From: Fragilaria radians
Lineage: Eukaryota > Bacillariophyta > Fragilariophyceae > Fragilariales > Fragilariaceae
Direction of reading: 5' to 3'
DNA length: 64,000 nt
Assembly: GCA_900642245.1 (NCBI GenBank)
Contig: CAAAJI010000120.1
Location: 66,323-130,322, forward strand
The translations under genes were made by a program, and so were the position numbers. This document shows, piece after piece, positions 11,354 to 20,713 of the stretch. The notes beneath the pieces were generated by a model. The model saw nothing but the letters and a program-made list of their open reading frames with translations. It made no database searches and was not told the origin of the DNA. How positions within the stretch are numbered: position 1 is the stretch's first letter; the number at the start of each line of letters is the position of its first letter.

Positions 11354-13434
11354 TTAGCTGAACCCATTTTCAAAAACTGAGGCCAGGCTTTTCACATTTG
11401 GTGGTAGCATAGTAAGCTCTTCTTCGTCATAATGCTTTGACTTTCGTTTCGATATTCTAGAGTCATCAAGAATTGATCTTTTTGACATGTTGAAATTTGA
11501 TTTGGAGTCCTCTTGTTCCTTCAGCTTTCTCTGGTTCTCGATCTCTTGTTGACGCTTTTCTGACTCTTGTAATTGCAGCGTATATTCTTCTTCTAACTGC
11601 ATCTGATACTCCGCTTCTTGAATCGCCTGACTTACCTCCAGGGGTGGCATTTCAGCTCCTTTCTTAAGTATCTTACGACGTCGAAGGGGAAGACAACAGC
11701 AAGTCAAACAGGACATGATTACAGCAAAAAACATGGCTATCAGAAGGATGGCAAAGATGTCTCCTATGTTTGTCCCTGGAGAAATCATGTAACGATTCCT
11801 GCATGGATGGGTATCAGGAAAGTAGCTCCTGGATCCAGAATCGAAAATACCTCCTAATTCTTCACATGTCACTTCCATACAATTGAAATTGCGTTCCAGC
11901 GCTTCCTTCACTGAGCGAAAGTTGACACTTGCATCATGTTCCCTTGACACCATAGCTTTCCACACCGTAATGGCATCCTCCGAATTACAGTGATGAATGA
12001 ACGGAAGAATGGAAGCAGCGAATGCACTGCCTATTGCATGTTGCTTGCCAGTAGAATCCTTTTGCTTTTCGTTTATATAGGCGTAATGGATTGTCCCCTG
12101 TAATAGCGGGACTTTCATCAGATTAATTATCCTCCTTTTATTTTCCATTGCCTCTGTGCATTTACCATTGGCAATACTTAATTGAGTTTCTTGAAATAGC
12201 GCGAAAACTTTCAAGTTAACTGCGGAAGTGCCACTAATACTATTGCTTTCAGGTCCACACGTTCGAAAAGTAATACATCGTTTATCGGCAAGTTCGTACA
12301 ACAATTCTCCTTTGCCAGAGCCATCAGGACCTTCAAGACTTCCCGTATAAAGGGCCACAGCTTCGTCCCAAGCACGGACAGATTTCGAGTTACAGTCAGT
12401 ACAAACAGATTCGCACAGTGATACTGCTTGTTCCATTAGCCCCACAACAAACATCCAAAATGTAAGGAAAACTGTACCCTTCTTGATGGCTTCATGTCGC
12501 CCAATAGAGGAAAAGTCCCGAAAGTTGACATTGCCATTGATTAATTGAGATGATCTTCCTTCAAATGCTGCAAGAATCCATTCATTTGCATAGTTGGATC
12601 TACCGTAGTATGACCGAAACTTTAAACGTTGTCACAATTGAGTTGAGAAACCAAAACCTCAACTTCCATGGTTAGCATAGTAAGGATGTCATTCACATAC
12701 CTTGAGGAAGTCTGGATAGGGACAAGTTTGACATTCATAGAAATGCTTATTAGCCAACTGACTCAGACTTTGCATTGTCAAGCCGTTAGTGTTGTCAATG
12801 TATGGATCATAGCGATATTCCAATACGAGTTTGCGCGACAAAATAACGACCTTCCCCTTATGGGCGAGGCACCCACTCAAGATTTGATCCGAAACGTCAA
12901 GGTCTCCGACGAGGCATCTTTCGGTTTGATTTCTTAAAAAATTGTATTGAAAATACAGGACTTTCTCTCCATTTAAACTATCTTGGTATATAGTCCCGTG
13001 AACATCATTATTTTCCTGTGTCTTTCCAACAGCCGTAGTTCCAGATGGTATATTCATTGAAAGCGGATAGTTTAGTTCTAGGGTTGCAACTGATAACGCA
13101 TAGGAACCCTTTGTATATATTTCGAACGCATTTTGAAGACTGTTGTCCTGATTTTCTTGTAGAAAAACAGTCATGGCGGCTTGATCCATATCAATGGAAA
13201 GCTGCATTCCGAATGTGTGAAATGAAAAATTGACCGTGTGAGATGAGATTTATCAAACGTGATGGAATTTTTTGAGTATATACACATTTGAAATCCACGA
13301 CGTACAAGATTTGTCAAATCATTCTGAGGCTGATATCCAGCGATCGTTTCCATAACATCATCCAAATTTCTTTTGGCACAACAATGTAATACTCTTAAAG
13401 CATAGAATATGATTATTCTTTTGAAACTTGTCAT
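11354..13434 (-). CDS. Phytotransferrin-like iron-uptake protein (FEA1 / ISIP2a family), membrane anchored
   Basis: Three exons: 13434-13306, 13201-12701 and 12619-11354, with GT-AG introns in phase 0, giving about 631 residues. Order: signal peptide (residues 1 to about 20), a first beta-rich domain beginning LSIDMDQAAMTVF, then a FEA1 domain with YGRSNYANEWILAAFEG, GRHEAIKKGT, AWDEAVALYTGSLEG, LLYELADKRC and a segment ending VPLLQGTIHYAY. One membrane span follows (IFAILLIAMFFAVIM) with a CCC cluster, then a cytosolic tail of about 110 residues containing a Gln/Glu-rich coiled coil. ISIP2a proteins bind ferric iron with carbonate at the diatom surface and are endocytosed; this gene has the family's layout of ectodomain, span and tail. 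Assignment rests on motif order recalled from the family. In diatoms such genes are iron-stress induced, but no regulatory site was identified here. Confidence 0.85.
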
Positions 13435-13754
13435 CGCTGTTGTTGTGGTGGAATAAATTCGATAGAACACTTGAGAAAGGAGGAAGCGCTCAACTTTCTT
13501 TGGAGTGGTCACTCAATCGACCACAAAAATCTCATCGATTCGTAAAGAGACAGTTGACAATAATTTTTCATTGGATACACCGATACACCAGTACTGAAAA
13601 TTTCAAAATTTTCATTTTGCAGTGTCCCCATGGAATCCAAATTCTTGGGCTACAAGAATCGAATTAGGAAGAATTAGATACCAACTCATGTTCATGCTCC
13701 CAATTTTGGTGATTGTTCCGTTGAAAATCAAAAATGAAATTGTCGAGGTCGAAT
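13435..13754. promoter_or_regulatory. Upstream region of the phytotransferrin gene
   Basis: About 320 bases between the start codon of the iron-uptake gene and the first copy of the tandem array. It presumably contains the promoter, being the only non-repeat DNA upstream. No motif could be assigned with confidence. Confidence 0.35.
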
Positions 13755-16256
13755 ACCGGTAAGTTTTTGTGTTTGATAAACAACATCTAAGTACTAGTTT
13801 TCCATTTAGGATCTTTGAAAACTGTCTTGTACCGTGACAAAATAGTCCACTAATTTATAGTGACTACTTTCTATTTTAATGACAACATATTTTATTTCCT
13901 CTTGATACTCTGCTATGACAATGGTCACATAAGCTGCCATCTTATTATCTGAGTAGCAGGCACATTTTGCTATGTGATGGATCTTAGTTGTAATCACACA
14001 GGATGATCATGCCCTTGTTCCATCCAATTAAAATAGTACATGAATCTTTCCTAAAGGCAAGAAACTGTTGTCTCTTTGAAGCTAAGCATGAAGTTGATTA
14101 AAAGTATCAAACTTGATTAACATTCAAAAGCAAAGTTACAATGACAAGATGCTTGTCATTTGTAGTTTAAATACTATGACAATATGCTCCTGACTAGACT
14201 TTCCACTCTCTTATGATGCATGAGCTGTCTAGGATCAAGCCATGAGCATGACCAAATATGCAATGACAATCAATAGACCTTTTGGAATGTCTTTGTTGTT
14301 GTTTCCCTTTTGACATTAACGCTTCCAAAACAAACATTGTCATTGCTAAAACGGTTTACGCGGCAAAAATAAACTAAATGTAGCGTAAGAACACCGGTAC
14401 GTTTTTTGTTGGATAAACAGCATCTAAGTACTAGTTTTCCATTTAGGATCTTTGACACTGTCTTGAACCGTGACAAAATAGTCTACTTAATTCAAGCACA
14501 CTTCTCATAGCTTTTGGAACTAATATTGACTACTCTCTATTTTAATGACAAAATATTCTATTTCCTCTTGATACTCTGTTATGACAATGGTCACATAAGC
14601 TGCCATCTTATTATCTGAGTAGCAGACACATTTTGCTATGTGATGGATCCTAGTTGTTGTGTGCGTCACACAAGATGATCATGCCCTAGTTCTATCCAAG
14701 TAAACTAGTACATGTATCTTTCCTAAAGGCAAGAAACTGTTGTCTCTATGAAGCTAAGCGTGAAATTGATTAAAAGTATCAAACTTGATTAACATTCAAA
14801 AGCAAAGTTACAATGACAAGATGCTTGCCATTTGTAGTTTAAATACTATGACAATATGCTCCTGACTAGACTTTTCACTCTCATATGATGCATGAGCTGT
14901 CTAGGATCAAGCCATGCGCATGACCAAATATGCAATGACACACAATAAACCTTTTGGAATGTCTTTGTTGTTGTTTCCCTTTTGACATTAACGCTTCCAA
15001 AAACAAACATTGTCATTGCTAAAACGGTTTACGCGGCAAAAATAAACTAAATGTAGCGTAAGAACACCGGTACGTTTTTTGTTGGATATACAGCATCTAA
15101 GTACTAGTTTTCCATTTAGGATCTTTGACACTGTCTTGAACCGTGACAAAATAGTCTACTTAATTCAATCACACTTCTCATAGCTTTTGGAACTAATATT
15201 GACTACTCTCTATTTTAATGACAAAATATTCTATTTCCTCTTGATACTCTGTTATGACAATGGTCACATAAGCTGCCATCTTATTATCTGAGTAGCAGGC
15301 ACATATTTTTCTTTGTGATGGATCTTAGTTGTAATCACACAGGATGATCATGCCCTAGTTCTATCCACGTAAACTAGTACATGTATCTTTCCTAAAGGCA
15401 AAAAACTGTTGTCTCTTTGAAGCTAAGCATGAAATCNNNNNNNNNNNNNNNNNNNNTGACACTCAATAAACCTTCTGGAATGTCTTTGTTGTTGTTTCCC
15501 TTTTGACATTAACGCTTCCAAAAACAAACATTGTCATTGCTAAAACGGTTTACGGGGCGAAGGTAAAACGAACTGTAGCGTAAGAACACCGGTAAGTTTT
15601 TGTGTTTGATAAATAACATCTAAGTATTAGTTTTCCATTTAGGATCTTTGACACTGTCTTGAACCGTGACAAAATACTCTACTTAATTCAAGCACACTTC
15701 TCATAGCTTTTGGAACTAATATTGACTAAATCCTATTTTAATGACAAAATATTCTATTTCCTCTTGATACTCTGCTATGACAATTGTCACATAAGCTGCC
15801 ATCTTATTATCGGAGTAGCAGAGACATTTTGCTATATGATGGATCTTAGTTGTAATCACACAGGATGATCATGCCCTAGTTCTATCCACGTAAACTAGTA
15901 CATGTATCTTTCCTAAAGGCAAAAAACTGTTGTCTCTTTGAAGCTAAGCATGAAATTGATTAAAAATATCAAACTTGATTAACATTCAAAAGCAAAGTTA
16001 CAATGACAAGATGCTTGCCATTTGTAGTTTAAATACTATGACAATATGCTCCTGACTAGACTTTCCACTGTCTTATGACGTATGAGCTGTCTAGGATCAA
16101 GCCATGAGCACGACCAAATATGCAATGACAATCAATAAACCTTTTGGAATGTCTTTGTTATTGATTCCCTTTTGACATTAGGGGTTAACGCTTCCAAAAA
16201 CAAACGTTGTCATTGCTAAAACGGTTTACGGAGCATAAATATACTAAGGTAAGTTA
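13755..16256. repeat. Tandem array of a ~640-673 bp unit (about four copies)
   Basis: Each unit begins near ACCGGTA(A/C)GTTTTT; copies start at 13755, 14393, 15066 and 15588. Spacings are 638, 673 and 522 bases, the last shortened by an assembly gap. Copies are nearly identical over long stretches. The final copy ends near 16250 inside the 3' end of the neighbouring coiled-coil gene. No open reading frame is conserved between units. By eye, one full unit (14393-15065) holds eight TGACA and one TGTCA pentamers, clearly more than chance. It is probably a local satellite lying between the iron-uptake gene and the coiled-coil gene. Confidence 0.92.
15437..15456. other. Assembly gap (20 N) inside the tandem array
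   Basis: Twenty N within the third repeat copy. Aligning the flanks to the second copy shows that the sequence between GAAAT and TGACAC in an intact unit is about 170 bases, so the placeholder length of 20 understates the missing DNA. Confidence 0.95.
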
Positions 16257-17841
16257 TTAGGCTCATGGAAAGAGTTTTCATTGTCTTTTCCTGAAACATT
16301 GTCACTTCCCGTTGCATTGTCGCTTGTACTTGCTAAGCGATCTTCCAGGTACATGCATAGACATCTGAGATCCTTTAATTCTGTATCATGTCGTTGAATC
16401 TGAGTCTATAGAAAGAGGTTAGTAAGACGAATAAATAGGGATTTTCTATTCATATAGCACTAGCTGTACTCACTTCCACAGAATGACAATAGCGCCGTGT
16501 TAATTTTTCCAAGTTCCCAACATCGTCATGCGCATTCGATGGAGCCCAGCGCCCAGATAGCTTCAACATTCCAGCAGATTCTCTGAGTATTTTTCCAACA
16601 GTATGACATGCTTCCATCGCTTTTTGCCCGAAGCCCATGTCCACACCTACATTCGGAGGTGGAGCTGGCTTTGGAATTGGAGGCAATGCGTCATCCATGT
16701 TTTTGAGACGTAATCGAAGCGCTTCTCGTCGGTCCGCGGACTGCTGAGGAGTCATTGTTATAGCATGCATCTTCGAATCTGAGACTCTGGTAGCTTTCGC
16801 AAGTATGGTACGTCCGGCAACCACCATCGCATGAGGAGGGGAATGGATGGGAGGTGGAGTGGAGGGAGGAGACGCTACGACCATTTTTCCTTCCCTATTG
16901 GGAACCATAACAACAGTATTGGAATCTGAAAACCTCACAGAATGTTTCTTTGAAGAGTTTGCGGTGGGCATAACAGAACCTTCGTTAACTCCCAAAGACT
17001 CCAACTGTTGTCTCAAAATAGTTATTTCTTCCAAGGCCTTTTGCAACCAAGTTTCCAACTGTTGTTTCGAAGCATTAGCTTCTGTGGCAAGTTCAACAGC
17101 AGCTTGCGCGTCTTCGTCTGCAGCCTGTACTCTTGCCTTGGCATGATTTAAGTCGTCCTTCATACGGTCTATGACACGACCTTGCTCTTCGCGTCGACGT
17201 TCCATATCTGAAAGGATTTTCTCCACCTGAGCTTCCAATTGTGCGTTCTTAGCTTTATACTCTGTGTATCCCATCCTAGTTTGATCGTGTTCGCGGCGTT
17301 CCATTTCTAATGCTTGTTTAGTGCGTTCCAATTCTAACGAAACAGCCAAGACATCTTCTGCATGGGATTGTGCCAAGCGGTCAGAAGGAGTGATATTTAT
17401 CTGATTTTTCCGCTTGCGGGGTGATCCATCATATTGTAGTGCCAAGGATGAATGCTCTTTTGAAGATGTCATCATTGTTTGAACTTGAAGGGAGGAAGCA
17501 GACGGTGACGTAGCTGGTGAATAGGGTGATAAGTTCGACGCAGATGAAGATGCCGTTGGCGTATTCAATATCTCATGAGAGGGGAAAGATCGAGATGTAT
17601 ATCTACGTGCCATTTCAGACGCGGCTCGAGCATTCCGACGTGCGTCCTCGGCGTCTTTTGCAGCCGATATACTTAACGAGCTCATTTCGGCAAAGGCAGA
17701 ATCTAATGTTCGAATTAAATCAGCGGCTGCAGACATGGATCCATTTCCGTTTTCAACAATATCTCTATCATTTGAAGGAGGTGATCGAAGAGGAGGTGGT
17801 GGTACAGGAGGAGCACGACGACTTGGGGGTGCCATTGTCAT
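16244..17841 (-). CDS. Coiled-coil protein with Pro/Ser-rich ends, function unknown
   Basis: Two exons: 17841-16474 (456 codons) and 16405-16244 (53 codons plus stop), with intron GTGAGT to CTATAG, phase 0, giving about 509 residues. Without splicing the frame would end seven codons past the donor; the spliced continuation is open and hydrophilic. Layout: Pro-rich N-terminus (APPVPPPPLRSPP), Ser-rich region with SPYSPATSPSAS, a basic PRKRKNQ patch, then a long coiled coil (about residues 155-285) rich in Glu/Lys/Gln/Ala, another Pro-rich segment (PPSTPPPIHSPP), and a C-terminal helix. No family was recognised; cytoskeletal or scaffold roles are possible. The stop codon lies inside the edge of the adjacent tandem repeat array, so the end of the protein is shared with repeat sequence. 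M3 (17835) is an equally possible start. Confidence 0.8.
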
Positions 17842-18863
17842 TGCTTTTCATCCCCTTGGAGTCAATACTCACAAACAAACAGACAAAATCAAATCCTAAC
17901 GTTCATGAAATGACTCAGTTCATGGGAAACCAAAGCTCTAGTATGTTTCCAAGCGAACAATTAACACTCTGTCTCAAAACTAAGGCAACTTTGTAGAACA
18001 CACTTAAATTTGGCGATGATGTTGAACTAATTGGAGAATCCAATTAGTTGAATCCAAAGACAAAAATCTCCCAAGCACTCTAGAAGTCTTTTCTAATTCA
18101 TTTATAATTAGTGAAATAAATACTTCTCAGATTAAACACAACCTCAAAATCTAAAGCAGTTGTTTCCCCGTGGAATAGACATGAGTCAGATGGTTTGGAA
18201 GTGTATTAGTGGTCACATTATAGCATGATCGATTGTTGAAAGTCCCCTTTCCTGAAAATATTGATCCATTCCTAAGATCACTAATTCAGACTATTTCTAT
18301 CGTTAGATTGTGTATCCAACATTCCAGTGTCCAATCGGTATAGAAAATGCTGAAGTTGTTACAGTTCTCAGAGAATCTACAATTGCAGGCATGGATGCGT
18401 AATTAACTCTTGAACTTGGATAACCATCCATTTTCTTTGTGAAAAAAAGACTATTTCCGTCAACAAATTGAAAAGTCAGGTTTTGTTAAGTATTCAGGAT
18501 ACAACATGTATAACTCCAGGACAGAATTCCACTGAGCAAACATTTGTAATGTCCAGCTACGAAATATCCTATTCTAATGCAATATGTGAAAAGTGTACTT
18601 TCCGCTTTTGGGAAAGAAAGTGAGTTCAACAAACTGTGAGACATTCAAAGTCAAAAAAAAACAAGCCACAAATTAGCGATTGCTCATTTTTGTAATTGTA
18701 ACACGTCATATATCAAGTCGAAATATTATTGTGGATTTTGGAATCACGTAGTACCAGCACAGTAAACAGTAGTCCGTGTTTGATGATCCAGAATATGTGG
18801 AATTTTTCTGATTGAATTTTCCTTTGTGGTTTCCATAAATTTCCTTTTCGAAAGAAAAGAAAA
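17842..18863. promoter_or_regulatory. Divergent intergenic region, coiled-coil gene / release factor gene
   Basis: About 1 kb of AT-rich DNA between two divergent start codons. It must contain both promoters. No coding sequence or clear motif was found. Confidence 0.4.
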
Positions 18864-20117
18864 ATGCAATACATGCATGTCACTCCTAAGTTTATCGTCC
18901 TTGGTGCTTGGAGACGACAAAGTCTCGCTCGAACATCATACTTAAGAACGGGTAGTATTAGATTCTTATTATCGGATGTGATGAGGAAGCGTGTAGATGC
19001 AGTTGTTACAAAGCATGCAAGTATACTAGAACGATTGGCTGATGGTGAGTCATCGTCCATTGCCAAAGATTTGTCCACACTCTCTCGAGTTACGAACTTG
19101 CATCAAAAGCTCTCAACACTTGAAAATGATGTAAGGTCTATGGAAGAGCTTCTAGAGGCTGCGGCCTTTGCGGAGGATATGGATATGGAAGAAGAGTGTA
19201 AGGCAGAATTGGAAAAACTCAAAGCTTCACAGGCTGTTCTAGAAGATCGCATTGTGGAAGCGCTACTTCCAAAAGATGAGGATGATTCTTGTGACGCACT
19301 ATTGGAAATAAGGGCAGGAACAGGAGGTGACGAAGCTTCCCTGTTTGCTGCCGAGCTCTTGGACTCTTATATTAACACTGCTCAAGAGAAACGATGGAAA
19401 GTGGAAATTCTACATAAAACAGAAAACGACATAGGTGGAGTTAAAGAAGCATCCATATCTATTAGTGGTGAACCTAATAAATACTTTGATGACGATGCTG
19501 CCGAAGGCAACAACAGCCTTGCAGGACTCGGACCTTGTGGATTCTTCAAATTTGAAAGTGGAGTGCATCGTGTACAACGAATTCCCATCAATGCATTGAA
19601 AATCCATACCAGTGCATGCTCCGTCGGAGTACTCCCCTCTCCTTCAGAGGAGCAATCTAACCAACTATTACCCATGTCCGAACTTAAGATCGAAACTATG
19701 AGGTCCTCTGGCCCAGGGGGACAATCTGTCAATACGACTGACAGTGCAGTTCGTGTGACACATATACCAACTGGAATCACAGCGTGTATACAAGATGAAC
19801 GGAGTCAGCACAAAAATCGAGCTAAGGCACTCAAATTAATTGCAGCTAGAGTTATGGAACTGCAACGTGAGCAACTTCAAAAAGAACGAGGACAAGCACG
19901 GAATAAGTTAATGGGCAGTGGAGATAGAAGTGAACGAATTCGTACCTACAACTTTCCTCAAGATCGTATCACTGATCATCGATGTAAGCTATCCGAACAT
20001 GGAATTGAAAGGCTCATGGGTGGTACAATCGAGGGTGGACTTGTCACGACATTTGCTCCAGTGTTAAGGGCGATGTCACGTGATGAACTTGTCAAGGAGT
20101 TAGAAACCGATTTGTAG
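18864..20117 (+). CDS. Organellar class-I peptide chain release factor (RF1 type), probably mitochondrial
   Basis: Single exon, 417 residues; longer than bacterial RF1 (about 360) through an N-terminal extension with Arg/Ser and no signal peptide, hence probably mitochondrial. Domains: helical domain 1; EIRAGTGGDEASLFA; FKFESGVHRVQR; catalytic GGQ at 285-287 within SSGPGGQSVNTTDSAVRVTH; QDERSQHKNRAKAL; and the RF1/RF2 tail GSGDRSERIRTYNFPQDRIT. The GGQ loop triggers peptidyl-tRNA hydrolysis in the ribosome. Two oddities: about 20 extra residues (PNKYFDDDAAEGNNSLAG) lie before the FKFESG strand, and the codon-reading loop that is P-x-T-ESQGR in bacterial RF1 is here PINALK (P241-I242-N243), lacking the Thr and two residues shorter. 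Fold and chemistry are certain; codon specificity is open. A plastid location is less likely. Confidence 0.93.
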   Translation: MQYMHVTPKFIVLGAWRRQSLARTSYLRTGSIRFLLSDVMRKRVDAVVTKHASILERLADGESSSIAKDLSTLSRVTNLHQKLSTLENDVRSMEELLEAAAFAEDMDMEEECKAELEKLKASQAVLEDRIVEALLPKDEDDSCDALLEIRAGTGGDEASLFAAELLDSYINTAQEKRWKVEILHKTENDIGGVKEASISISGEPNKYFDDDAAEGNNSLAGLGPCGFFKFESGVHRVQRIPINALKIHTSACSVGVLPSPSEEQSNQLLPMSELKIETMRSSGPGGQSVNTTDSAVRVTHIPTGITACIQDERSQHKNRAKALKLIAARVMELQREQLQKERGQARNKLMGSGDRSERIRTYNFPQDRITDHRCKLSEHGIERLMGGTIEGGLVTTFAPVLRAMSRDELVKELETDL

Positions 20118-20713
20118 TGGAGAAAGTTATATTCCTCCTTCAAGATGAAATCCAAAAAGAATGACCATCAAAAGAAACCTTTTTGTTTGACGCATAGCCA
20201 AAATTATCACACTTGGAACATGTGCTTGTGAATGATTATATGCAATTCAAAGCGTTAGAGGCAGATATAACAAATGTTGAGAGCATTGTCTCTTTCCTAT
20301 ATCGCCGATTGAATAGAATAAAAATAAAAGAATAGCGTCCTTGAAATCGTGCACACGTCTATGGAGACAAAATAAAATTCAATTTTTTAAGGTTAAGTTT
20401 AGAGTATAGTTAATGTTCTAATACATTTAGCGTCAATACGAGCAACAGGATGGCACGCCGGATATTAGTTCATCAGAATTCTTTCAAAATTCCGCTTCAA
20501 GAAAAGCTGTGAGAATGTTTTGGGATTGTCAAATATGTATAATATAATTGTGGATTGACCTACTTTGACCCATCTATATTGTTGATACTATTGACAACAT
20601 CGATACCTTTGTCAAAACTTTTGTTAACTAGGGACTGATTAGTTCTGTGCGCTTACTCTACATTTCTGTTCAAGAATCACCAAGAGGCATCATGATAGTA
20701 CCATATATTGCTG
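20118..20713. other. Convergent 3' spacer
   Basis: About 600 bases between two convergent stop codons. AATAAA-like sequences near 20316-20332 could serve as a polyadenylation signal for the release factor gene. No gene was seen. Confidence 0.4.

Noticed and set aside
13755..16256. CRISPR-like array
   Set aside because: Units are 640-673 bp and contiguous, without short repeats and unique spacers; this is a satellite in a eukaryotic genome.
16450..16473. Unspliced C-terminus VSTASAI of the coiled-coil protein
   Set aside because: A good GTGAGT donor and an in-frame 53-codon exon after CTATAG give a longer, hydrophilic end; splicing preferred.
17517..17996. 159-codon plus-strand frame
   Set aside because: Lies antisense over the Ser/Pro-rich start of the coiled-coil gene; shadow frame.
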